Below are positions 8,153 through 16,431 of a stretch of 62,704 bases of DNA, piece after piece (position 1 is the first letter of the stretch; the number at the start of each line of letters is the position of its first letter). The notes under the pieces are model-generated. The model did no database searches, was not told where the DNA came from, and saw only the letters and a program-made list of their open reading frames with translations. Source of the stretch: Bacteroidales bacterium (GTDB lineage Bacteria; Bacteroidota; Bacteroidia; Bacteroidales; FEN-979); the NCBI GenBank assembly GCA_025355465.1, contig JANXZO010000019.1, forward strand, positions 1-62,704, in the 5' to 3' direction. The translations under genes were made by a program, and so were the position numbers.

Positions 8153-10564
8153 TTGTCAACACTCTTCGATCTCCGGCAAAGCGAAAGCGGCATCATCACC
8201 AAGGTGAAAGGCCGGGGTGCGTTCCGTAAACGAATCACGGAGATGGGGTTTGTAAAAGGGAAAGAGGTCAGGGTGATTAAATCGGCGCCGCTGCAGGACC
8301 CGGTGGAGTACTTTATCATGGGCTACCATGTATCGTTGCGACACAGCGAGGCAAGATTGATTGAGGTATCCCCTGTGGGTGATGAAACGGAGAATGAATT
8401 GCTTCAAAACCTTCAACCGGGACCCGAAACAACCACCTCCGCGAAACCTTACAAAAATGGGAATGTCAGCGCTGATAAGGGGAAAATAATTGACATTGCG
8501 CTGGTAGGCAATCCGAACTGCGGTAAGACCACGCTGTTCAATTTCGCCTCCGGTTCCCATGAACGGGTTGGAAATTTCAGCGGCGTAACCGTTGAATCGA
8601 AGGAGGCGCAATTCAAACAGTCCGGCTACACCTTCAACATCACCGATCTCCCCGGCACCTACTCGCTCACGGCGTTTTCGCCCGAGGAAATTTTTGTGCG
8701 CAGGCATATTATCGGCAAGGTACCGGATATCGTGGTGAATGTGATCGACAGTTCCAACCTCGAACGCAACCTGTACCTCACCACGCAATTGATCGATATG
8801 GATATCCGCGTGGTGGTTGCATTCAACATGTTTGATGAATTTGAGACGCAGGGGCACAAACTGAACATCGAAGCACTTTCAAAACTGCTCGGCATTCCGA
8901 TCATTCCAACGGTTGGCTCGAAAGGGACAGGGATCCACGATTTGTTCAGCAGGATCATCGAGGTGTATGAAGACCGCGACCCTGTTGTAAGGCATGTACA
9001 CATCAACTACGGCAAAGATATTGAGGATTCAATCCGCAGGATACAGAATCTGATACGCGTTGACAAATCGCTGACCGATCTCGTTTCCTCGCGCTACTTC
9101 AGCATACGGCTTCTGGAGAAAGACACCGAAACCCTGGAAGCGATTCGGTCATCAACGCAGGGAGATCGTATTCTATCCATGGCAGAGGCTGAAATCAAGC
9201 GACTTGAATCGGGGTATCATGAGGATTCCGCCACCTTTATCACGGATGCAAAATACGGATTTATTGCGGGGGCGCTCAGGGAAACCATGATCTCAAATAG
9301 GGACAAGAACCCGCCTAAGACGACCAGTGATCGTGTTGACAAATTCCTCACACACAGGATTTTCGGCTTCCCGATTTTCATCTTCTTTCTATGGTTCATG
9401 TTTCAGGCAACGTTCACCCTCGGAGCCTATCCAAAACAGGGGATTGAGTTGCTTGTTGGCTGGATTGGCAGTGAACTCAGCCTGCTGATCCCACCCGGGC
9501 CGCTGAAAGACATGCTGGTTGATGGCATCATCAATGGTGTTGGGAGTGTTATCGTTTTCCTCCCCAACATTCTCATCCTCTTTTTCTTTATTTCCCTGAT
9601 GGAAGATACGGGATACATGGCGCGGGCTGCCTTTATCATGGATAAGCTGATGCACAAGATGGGATTGCATGGTCAGTCGTTCATCCCCCTGATCATGGGA
9701 TTTGGCTGCAATGTTCCGGCCATCATGGTAACACGCACTATCAAAGACCGCAACAACAGGCTCCTTACCATGCTTATCAACCCATTTATGTCGTGCAGCG
9801 CCAGGCTGCCGGTTTACATCCTTATTGCCGGTGCCATTTTCCCCACACAGGCCGGCACGGTAATCTTCGGACTCTACCTTACCGGTGTGATCCTTGCCGT
9901 ACTCATCTCACTGGTTTTCAAGAATACCCTGTTTAAGAGCAAGGAGGCTCCTTTTGTGATGGAACTCCCGCCTTACCGGATGCCCACCAACAAGGTAATC
10001 CTCCGTCATATGTGGGAAAAAGGTCAGCAGTACCTCCAAAAAATGGGCGGTGTGATCTTGGTTGCCGTTATCCTCATCTGGGCGCTGGAATATTTCCCGG
10101 TAGGAAGTAACGGTACCCCGGAAGAACGTCTGCAGAACTCCTACATTGGTAAAATCGGCAAAACGATCGAACCCGCCATTGCGCCGCTCGGCTTCGACTG
10201 GCGTATGGGGGTCAGCCTCATCACAGGAGCTGCCGCCAAGGAGGTGGTGGTAAGTACCCTTGGCGTACTCTTCGGCAGCAACCATTTCCATGAGCAGGCA
10301 AAACAAGTTAGTCTTGGAACCCGGTTGCAGAAGGCTGAATACGGCGAAGGTCCGAAAACCGGTCAGAAGGTATTCACCCCGCTTGCCGGAATTTCTTTCC
10401 TGCTGTTCATTCTCATTTACATGCCCTGCGTTGCGGTTATCGCTACCGTAAACCGTGAATCAGGCAGCTGGAAATGGGCTTTGTTTCTCATTGTTTACAC
10501 AACCGCGCTGGCCTGGATACTCTCCTTTACGGTATTCCAGGTGGGCAGTTTAATTTTTTCATAA
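8153..10564 (+). CDS. feoB: FeoA-FeoB fusion, ferrous iron transporter
   Basis: About 803 residues from a TTG start. Residues 1-75 are a FeoA SH3-like domain (VKGRGAFRKRITEMGF, then a VSLRHSEARLIEV end). A linker leads into the FeoB G domain: GNPNCGKTTLF (G1, about 120), a switch region with GNFSGVTVE, and LPGTYSLTAFSPEE (G3), followed by the helical guanine dissociation inhibitor region. From about 390 onward lies the membrane channel, with the GFGCNVPA and paired Gate motifs expected of FeoB. It imports Fe(II) through the inner membrane. FeoA-FeoB fusion is known in Bacteroidota. The stop is followed after one base by the small cysteine-rich gene, indicating translational linkage. Confidence 0.93.
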   Translation: MSTLFDLRQSESGIITKVKGRGAFRKRITEMGFVKGKEVRVIKSAPLQDPVEYFIMGYHVSLRHSEARLIEVSPVGDETENELLQNLQPGPETTTSAKPYKNGNVSADKGKIIDIALVGNPNCGKTTLFNFASGSHERVGNFSGVTVESKEAQFKQSGYTFNITDLPGTYSLTAFSPEEIFVRRHIIGKVPDIVVNVIDSSNLERNLYLTTQLIDMDIRVVVAFNMFDEFETQGHKLNIEALSKLLGIPIIPTVGSKGTGIHDLFSRIIEVYEDRDPVVRHVHINYGKDIEDSIRRIQNLIRVDKSLTDLVSSRYFSIRLLEKDTETLEAIRSSTQGDRILSMAEAEIKRLESGYHEDSATFITDAKYGFIAGALRETMISNRDKNPPKTTSDRVDKFLTHRIFGFPIFIFFLWFMFQATFTLGAYPKQGIELLVGWIGSELSLLIPPGPLKDMLVDGIINGVGSVIVFLPNILILFFFISLMEDTGYMARAAFIMDKLMHKMGLHGQSFIPLIMGFGCNVPAIMVTRTIKDRNNRLLTMLINPFMSCSARLPVYILIAGAIFPTQAGTVIFGLYLTGVILAVLISLVFKNTLFKSKEAPFVMELPPYRMPTNKVILRHMWEKGQQYLQKMGGVILVAVILIWALEYFPVGSNGTPEERLQNSYIGKIGKTIEPAIAPLGFDWRMGVSLITGAAAKEVVVSTLGVLFGSNHFHEQAKQVSLGTRLQKAEYGEGPKTGQKVFTPLAGISFLLFILIYMPCVAVIATVNRESGSWKWALFLIVYTTALAWILSFTVFQVGSLIFS

Positions 10565-10565
10565 A

Positions 10566-10739
10566 ATGGATTGGCAATATATCATCGTACTTACCATCGT
10601 CCTTTCTGCAGTAACTTTAACTGCAGTGAGACTGGTAAAGTTCTTCACCACCCCGTCGTCAAAATGCGATGGATGCAGCTTAGGTTGTCATGGTTGCAGT
10701 CTGGAGGAACTCAAGCGGGAGATCGCAGCCAAAAAATAG
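10566..10739 (+). CDS. FeoB-associated Cys-rich membrane protein
   Basis: A 57-residue protein one base downstream of the feoB stop codon. It has an N-terminal transmembrane helix (about 5-25) and a cytoplasmic tail with CDGCSLGCHGC, that is Cys at 34, 37, 41 and 44, then a charged helix ELKREIAAKK. This matches the small FeoB-associated Cys-rich proteins found beside feoB in Bacteroidota and Firmicutes, whose role is thought to be helping iron transfer or FeoB assembly. The four cysteines could bind iron or a cluster. The short length would make it easy to miss, but position and motif make the call strong. Confidence 0.85.
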   Translation: MDWQYIIVLTIVLSAVTLTAVRLVKFFTTPSSKCDGCSLGCHGCSLEELKREIAAKK

Positions 10740-10740
10740 T

Positions 10741-10748
10741 TACCTTTG
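10741..10748 (+). promoter_or_regulatory. -7 element for the NlpC/P60 gene
   Basis: TACCTTTG, an exact -7 match, starts 2 bases after the stop of the Cys-rich gene and 31 bases before the ATG at 10772, so the hydrolase can be transcribed apart from feo. Confidence 0.4.
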
Positions 10749-10771
10749 CCTCCTCTAAAACTTCCCTGTTT

Positions 10772-11581
10772 ATGGAGTTCGGCATCTGCCTCCTCAGCAT
10801 CATCCCTGTAAGGTTGGAACCTTCGCACAAGTCGGAAATGGTAACCCAGATTCTTTTCGGTGAACTTTACCGCATCATCGAAATTTCGGAAAAATGGACA
10901 AAAGTTAAGCTGACCTTCGATGATTACGAAGGTTGGATCAGTTCCAACCAGGTTCGCGGTATATCTGAGTCAGAATATATGCGGTTGTATCATTCGGACC
11001 CGGCCGTGACCATGGAGTTGGTGCAGATAGTAAGCAATGATACCACACGTACCTTGCTGCCACTCGTAATGGGAAGTTCGCTTCCCGGGCTTACAGATCA
11101 GCGGATTCGCGTAAACCAGGATGAATTTTTTTTCGAGGGCGTTACAGTTGCCAACACGGGTTCTGATCTTACTTCTGCCCCGCACAACCATGCCAATGTT
11201 CGTATTCATTTGGTAGAGGATGCCATGCTTTACCTTAATGCACCTTATCTCTGGGGCGGACGTTCACCCTTCGGAATAGATTGTTCCGGCTTTGTTCAGA
11301 TGGCGTACAAATTAAAAAATGTAACCCTTCAGCGGGATGCTTCCCAACAGGCAAGGCAGGGAGAGGTTGTTGGATTGCTGGCAGAGGCCGAGCCCGGCGA
11401 TCTTGTTTTCTTCGACGACGAGGAGGAGAACATCAACCACGTTGGGATGCTCATCGACCGCCATCGCATCATTCATTGTTCAGGTAAAGTTCGTGTCGAC
11501 ACCATCGACCACCAGGGAATCTACAATGAGGAGCTGCAGCAATATACACACAAGTTGCGGCTGATTAAACGGATCATCTGA
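10772..11581 (+). CDS. NlpC/P60 family peptidoglycan endopeptidase with SH3 domain
   Basis: About 269 residues from the ATG at 10772, placed after the -7 element; the open frame extends upstream but overlaps the Cys-rich gene. Residues 20-75 form a bacterial SH3 domain (LFGELYRIIEISEKWTKV, then YEGWISSNQV). A second SH3-like part follows, and the C40 catalytic domain covers about 150-265: the nucleophile Cys is in GIDCSGFVQMAY, and the His is in INHVGMLID. Such enzymes cleave the gamma-D-Glu-diaminopimelate bond in cell wall stem peptides. No signal peptide is obvious, so the protein may be a cytoplasmic muropeptide recycling enzyme. Confidence 0.85.
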   Translation: MEFGICLLSIIPVRLEPSHKSEMVTQILFGELYRIIEISEKWTKVKLTFDDYEGWISSNQVRGISESEYMRLYHSDPAVTMELVQIVSNDTTRTLLPLVMGSSLPGLTDQRIRVNQDEFFFEGVTVANTGSDLTSAPHNHANVRIHLVEDAMLYLNAPYLWGGRSPFGIDCSGFVQMAYKLKNVTLQRDASQQARQGEVVGLLAEAEPGDLVFFDDEEENINHVGMLIDRHRIIHCSGKVRVDTIDHQGIYNEELQQYTHKLRLIKRII

Positions 11582-11593
11582 CGTTATTGAACA

Positions 11594-12268
11594 CTACTCG
11601 TTTTCCGGACTGAATTTCCGCTTGGGATTGGCTTCCTGGTTGAACATCCAGGTGAGGCGGATGGTTATTACGTTGTTATACTGGTATCGTGTGATCGGGC
11701 TGGGCACATTCGGATCATAAATAAGCATGGTCCGGTTGCTCTTCATCGAATACTGATAGCGGATATTGGCCCACAACCTGTACCACAAGCGGATCTGCAA
11801 ATCGGCAATTACTGAAATATCACTGTTTGAGAGGGAGCTCTGAGGCCTGTAGAGGGAGTCGAAAAACTGAGAATGGGTCTCTTTGTAGTTTATTAACTGA
11901 CCATAGCAGAAGCCTACGCCACCCGAGATGATCTTTTTATCGGTAAAATGAATAAGTACCGGAATCTCGGCATAATCCTGCACCAGTTTGTATCTCAAAG
12001 TATCCACACTGCTTCCGTGGTAGGCTCCTTTTTGGGAATAAAGAAGCTCCATGCTGACTGACCAGTTGCTTTTCTTGCCAAACGGAATGGAGACCATCGG
12101 ACCCACATTCAGTCCGACTTTATGAAAACCATAAAATTCATCACCATCTACCTGCGTCAGGTTCATCCCAACAGATAGACCGCCAAGAATACGTTGTGCA
12201 AAAGCAGTTTCAGTGAGCAGAACAAGAAAAATGAGTGTAACAGCGAGCGGGTAGTGACGTTTTAGCAT
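11594..12268 (-). CDS. Small outer-membrane beta-barrel protein (PorT-like)
   Basis: 224 residues with a signal peptide (cleavage after TAFAQ, about residue 25). The rest alternates hydrophobic and polar residues as in an 8-10 stranded barrel, with GGLSVGMNLTQVDGD at the start, LYSQKGAY in the middle, and a final strand ITIRLTWMF followed by a charged tail. This is the pattern of the outer-membrane beta-barrel family that includes PorT, common in Bacteroidota. Sequence alone does not show whether it is T9SS PorT itself. It lies downstream of tex with a 39-base gap and may end that transcript. Confidence 0.65.
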   Translation of the reverse strand: MLKRHYPLAVTLIFLVLLTETAFAQRILGGLSVGMNLTQVDGDEFYGFHKVGLNVGPMVSIPFGKKSNWSVSMELLYSQKGAYHGSSVDTLRYKLVQDYAEIPVLIHFTDKKIISGGVGFCYGQLINYKETHSQFFDSLYRPQSSLSNSDISVIADLQIRLWYRLWANIRYQYSMKSNRTMLIYDPNVPSPITRYQYNNVITIRLTWMFNQEANPKRKFSPENE

Positions 12269-12307
12269 TTGCGGTTCAGCATTTAATCGTTACCATTCAA
12301 TAAACGG

Positions 12308-14458
12308 TCATTTTGCAGCCTTAGTATTCTGCCCTTTCATGGTGAGCTGGATGCGCTTGCGTTCCGCATCAACGTCGAGAACCTCCACCATCACCTTCTG
12401 GTTGAGTTTTACAACCTCATTGGGATCCCTGACGAACCGGTCGGAAAGCTGACTGACATGAACCAATCCGTCCTGGTGAACTCCCAGGTCTACAAACACC
12501 CCAAAATTAGTAATATTGGTGATAATCCCCGGAAGTTGCATTCCTTTATGAAGATCGCGGATAGTATGGATATTTTTATCGAACTCGAACATCTCGAATT
12601 TCTGCCTTGGATCACGCCCTGGTTTTGCCAATTCCTGCATGATATCCTGCAAAGTTGGCAACCCGACCTTTTCATCGATGAACTCCCGGAGGTTGATCTT
12701 TGCCCGCAGATCGGCATTCTCCAGCAGTTCGTCAACTGTAGCATTTAACTTTTTCGCCATCCTGTCTACCACCGAATAGCTCTCGGGGTGAACAGCGCTT
12801 CGGTCGAGTGGATTTTTTGCATCACGGATCCGGAGGAAACCGGCGGCCTGTTCAAAGGCCTTTTCACCAAACCTCGGAACCTTTCGCATCGCGGTTCGCG
12901 AACTGAATGGCCCCTTCTCATTCCGGTACTGAATTATATTCTTCGCCAGGGTGGGCCCAAGTCCCGACACATGGGTGAGCAGCTCCTCGCTGGCTGTGTT
13001 GATCTCCACCCCAACTTTATTAACACAACTTACCACGGTATCCTCCAGACTTTTAAGCAATGTCGTTTGGTCAACATCGTGCTGGTATTGTCCCACACCG
13101 ATAGATTTTGGTTCGATCTTCACCAGTTCGGACAGCGGATCCATGAGCCGGCGCCCGATGGAGACAGCGCCCCTTACGGTGATATCGTAGTCGGGAAATT
13201 CCTTGCGGGCAACGGCAGAGGCTGAATAAACCGATGCGCCGCTTTCATTCACCACCAGCGCCAGTATCTCCTTTTCGAACGGGATCGCTCTGACAAGCCG
13301 CTCCGTCTCCCTTCCGGCAGTTCCATTACCGATGGCAATGGCTTCAATTTTATAGGCATTCACCAGGCTTTTGATCTTGTGAATGGACTCCTTCACCTCG
13401 TTTTGAGGAGGGTGAGGATAGATTGTTTCGTTGTGCAGTAATTTTCCCTGGCGATCCAGACATACGATCTTGCAACCGGTCCTGAATCCGGGATCGACAG
13501 CCAGCACGTTTTTTTGTCCGAGCGGAGGAGCCAGCAGCAATTGGCGCAGGTTCTCAGCAAACACCCGGATCGCTTCGGCATCGGCTTTCTCCTTCGCCCA
13601 TTGCCGCATCTCCGTCTCCATCGACGGGAAAAGCAACCGTTTACAGCTATCGGCAATCGCCGATTTCACAATCTCTGCCGAAGCGTTGTTCGACTTGACA
13701 AAGATCTTCTCCAGAATTTCACCCGCGTGATCATTTTCCACCTCCACCGACATTCGCAGAAACCCTTCATTCTCGCCGCGTAACATAGCCAGCAACCGGT
13801 GCGATGGAGCCTTCGGCAGCGGCTCGTGATGGTCGAAGTACATCTGGAAGTTGATTCCCTCCTGCTCCTTCCCCTTCACTACCCTGACGTTTACCTGCGA
13901 CTCTTTCTGAAACAAACTCCGGATCCGTTTCCGCGTATAGCTGTCCTCGTTGATGTTTTCGGCCAATATATCACTGGCTCCTTTGATGGCCTCCTCCCGC
14001 GTATTTACTCCCTTTTCGGCATCAACAAATGGATCGGCCCTGAGTTCTATGTCGTTGTATCGTTGCGACATAATAAGCTGCGCCAGGGGTTCCAGCCCTT
14101 TTTCGCGGGCGATACTTGCGCGTGTCTTCCTTTTCTGTTTGTAAGGCAGGTAAATATCCTCCAATTCAGCCAATGTAGCGGCAGATTCAACGGCCTGCTG
14201 TAGTTCCTGCGTGAGTTTTTCCTGTTCCGTCAGCGATTTCAGAATGGCTGCCCGCCGGGCATCAAGCTCCTTCAGTGCGGCCAGCCTGTCGCGGATCGCA
14301 GCAATGACAACCTCATCCATAGAACCCGTCATCTCCTTGCGGTAACGGGCAATGAAAGGGATCGTTGCCCCGCTCTCAAGCAGGGTGATGGTATTTTGAA
14401 CAAATTCCGGAGATACATTCTGCTCTGCGGAGATGATGGCAGTGTATTTTTCGTACAT
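12308..14458 (-). CDS. tex: Tex, RNA-binding transcription accessory protein
   Basis: A 716-residue protein with the full Tex/YhgF layout: an N-terminal helical domain (VQNTITLLESGATIPFIARYRKEMTG), a YqgF/RuvC-like nuclease fold around 320-450 (LAVDPGFRTGCKIVCLD; AIAIGNGTAGRET), helix-hairpin-helix repeats (LLTHVSGLGPTLAKNI; RKVPRFGEKAFEQAAGFLRI), and a C-terminal S1 RNA-binding domain (GIITNITNFGVFVDLGVHQDGLVHVSQLSD). Its ATG overlaps the stop codon of the preceding secreted-protein gene by one base (TAATG), so it is translated in coupling with that gene. This is an unexpected partner for surface proteins. Confidence 0.95.
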   Translation of the reverse strand: MYEKYTAIISAEQNVSPEFVQNTITLLESGATIPFIARYRKEMTGSMDEVVIAAIRDRLAALKELDARRAAILKSLTEQEKLTQELQQAVESAATLAELEDIYLPYKQKRKTRASIAREKGLEPLAQLIMSQRYNDIELRADPFVDAEKGVNTREEAIKGASDILAENINEDSYTRKRIRSLFQKESQVNVRVVKGKEQEGINFQMYFDHHEPLPKAPSHRLLAMLRGENEGFLRMSVEVENDHAGEILEKIFVKSNNASAEIVKSAIADSCKRLLFPSMETEMRQWAKEKADAEAIRVFAENLRQLLLAPPLGQKNVLAVDPGFRTGCKIVCLDRQGKLLHNETIYPHPPQNEVKESIHKIKSLVNAYKIEAIAIGNGTAGRETERLVRAIPFEKEILALVVNESGASVYSASAVARKEFPDYDITVRGAVSIGRRLMDPLSELVKIEPKSIGVGQYQHDVDQTTLLKSLEDTVVSCVNKVGVEINTASEELLTHVSGLGPTLAKNIIQYRNEKGPFSSRTAMRKVPRFGEKAFEQAAGFLRIRDAKNPLDRSAVHPESYSVVDRMAKKLNATVDELLENADLRAKINLREFIDEKVGLPTLQDIMQELAKPGRDPRQKFEMFEFDKNIHTIRDLHKGMQLPGIITNITNFGVFVDLGVHQDGLVHVSQLSDRFVRDPNEVVKLNQKVMVEVLDVDAERKRIQLTMKGQNTKAAK

Positions 14459-16431
14459 TATCGAACCAGTGTAACGGTACCTTTAAGAACAATATCCCCC
14501 TGGGTGATGATATCCTGGCCGAGGAAACCGATATTCACAATCCAGACAAAACTGTCAGGGGCACAATATTGACCGTTTACCATGCCATTCCAGCCATTGT
14601 CTATATCGGTCGACTCAAATATCATCTGGCCCCACCGGTTGTAGAGAGACATCCTGAATTTAATGTTCTTATACAATCCCTCCACCTTGAAAACATCATT
14701 TAGCCCGTCGTTGTTGGGAGTGAACGCATTCGGAATAAAATACTCAAACACCTTCACAAAGACGCTGTCAGCGTTAGTGCAACAATTGAAATCCTTCACC
14801 TTTGCCCTGTATTTTCCCTGGCTGGCAACAGCAATAATCGAGTCGGTGGAACCTGTAGACCACAGGTATTCCTGGAAACCACCTCCGGCATGCAGGTTTA
14901 TCTCTGAACCTGAATAAAGCAGGATGGTATCTGCCGGAAATGCAATGACCGGCAATGCATAACTGGTAACACGGGCAGAGTCCATGTAACTGATCCCATT
15001 GAACATTTCGGTAAGCTTTACCAGGTATGTTCCGGGTTGCGCGTAGGCATGCAGCGGTTCGGTTACATCTGAACCAGCGCCGTCGCCAAAGTCCCAGCGC
15101 ACCGAATCGATATTCGCCTTATTGGGAATGGTGAACCTGGTTACGTCGTTGTGGCAAACACTGTCCCATCTGAAGGCCGGCAAGTCAAAATAGCTCTGAA
15201 TAAAATTTGGCAGACTGAAAATACTGGCACGGCCAAGCAAGGGAAAACGACTTTCCGGTATATTATTCAACCGGTTATAGTTGCAACCGGCACCCGGGCG
15301 GTTAGGGTTGTAGATCACATCAACCGAATCCTTCCTGGAAATAATGTTTACGGTCCGTGAAAGGTATATCCTGCCATCGGTAGCAAGTTGCATGGCTGCA
15401 ACGCTCATACCGGGGGTTGAATCTACCACAATGGGGTTCGAGAGTCCGTTTTGCAGGTTGAACTGATATAAAATGGAGGGATTTGACAGGGGCGGGTTTT
15501 GAGTTTGAAAGGCTGTTGCATACAAAAGTTTGCTGTCGGGCGAAAACTCGATCCCGTAAGGATTCAAATTCGGTCGGGTTACCGTATAGGAACTGGTTGC
15601 GTTAACCATCCCGGTTTCATTGTTGAAACTAAACAACTCGATCAGGTTATTGCCGGTGATTGCAAGCGCCAGCTTACTCCCATCCGGGGATGTTTTCATA
15701 TAACCGATCGAGTTCCGCTCTTCATTGCCTCCGCCATGAATGGAACCTGCTGCGCTGATCACTGGTTCCTGCACCCCTTTTGCGCTCACGAGGCAGGCAT
15801 AAAATTCATTCGAATCCCACCCGTGGGCGATCACCCATACGGATCGCTTATCCTTGTGCATGACCGCTGTAAGCTTCTGGCATGCTGGTGTCAGTAATGG
15901 CAGATTGAGAACCGAAGCATCTCCCATCCCGTTCCGGAGCTTCATATCAATGATGCTGTAGCGCAGCCCTTTGGTTGTGTATGAGCCGCCTTTCCAGGCC
16001 ATGATGTCGAGGGTGAAAATAAAATAGATGGTAGGATCGTCAGCCTTTGGAATGATAATACAGGGTTGGGTCACACCCAGGTCTCCGTCAAGTCCCGATG
16101 CATTGTTCATCAACGTGAAGGTCCGGTCCCAGACCTTTTTCCCGTTGGTAAAAAACAGCAGGGTCCCTGCACTGTCGCACATCACCGCACTGGCCTTAAA
16201 GGCCGTCATCACATCCTCCGTGATATCGGGTGTTGCCGTTCCGGAGCGAAAATCGATCCCCGCTTTGTCACCGAAATACCAAAGGTCTGCCTGATGTTGC
16301 ATCCGCGGGCAGTTGGTCCTTACCATCCGGCTTTGCGAAAACAGCGAAAAAACCGGAATGAGCAGAAAGAGCCCTGTAAAAAATCCTGAAAGAGCGGTTG
16401 TTCGTAATTTGATCTTGGTTTTATTGTGCAC
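14458..16431 (-). CDS. Gliding-motility-type secreted protein with PKD domain and CHU-type C-terminal domain
   Basis: 657 residues starting with GTG at 16431, whose first base is shared with the stop of the gene before it. Signal peptide over about 1-33. Residues 45-400 look like a repeat or propeller fold (ADLWYFGDKAGIDF start; NPYGIEFSPDSKLLYAT; LATDGRIYLSR). A PKD domain follows around 440-500 (SVRWDFGDGAGSDV, then YAQPGTYLVKL). The final 90 residues are a gliding motility-associated C-terminal (type B-like) T9SS domain: FIPNAFTPNNDGLNDVF and MSLYNRWGQMIFES. It should be exported by T9SS. The function of the propeller-like part is not known. Confidence 0.82.
   Translation of the reverse strand: MHNKTKIKLRTTALSGFFTGLFLLIPVFSLFSQSRMVRTNCPRMQHQADLWYFGDKAGIDFRSGTATPDITEDVMTAFKASAVMCDSAGTLLFFTNGKKVWDRTFTLMNNASGLDGDLGVTQPCIIIPKADDPTIYFIFTLDIMAWKGGSYTTKGLRYSIIDMKLRNGMGDASVLNLPLLTPACQKLTAVMHKDKRSVWVIAHGWDSNEFYACLVSAKGVQEPVISAAGSIHGGGNEERNSIGYMKTSPDGSKLALAITGNNLIELFSFNNETGMVNATSSYTVTRPNLNPYGIEFSPDSKLLYATAFQTQNPPLSNPSILYQFNLQNGLSNPIVVDSTPGMSVAAMQLATDGRIYLSRTVNIISRKDSVDVIYNPNRPGAGCNYNRLNNIPESRFPLLGRASIFSLPNFIQSYFDLPAFRWDSVCHNDVTRFTIPNKANIDSVRWDFGDGAGSDVTEPLHAYAQPGTYLVKLTEMFNGISYMDSARVTSYALPVIAFPADTILLYSGSEINLHAGGGFQEYLWSTGSTDSIIAVASQGKYRAKVKDFNCCTNADSVFVKVFEYFIPNAFTPNNDGLNDVFKVEGLYKNIKFRMSLYNRWGQMIFESTDIDNGWNGMVNGQYCAPDSFVWIVNIGFLGQDIITQGDIVLKGTVTLVR

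Noticed and set aside
10571-10771. N-terminal extension of the NlpC/P60 gene up to 10571
   Set aside because: This stretch overlaps the Cys-rich gene in another frame and lies upstream of the -7 element at 10741, so the ATG at 10772 is the better start.
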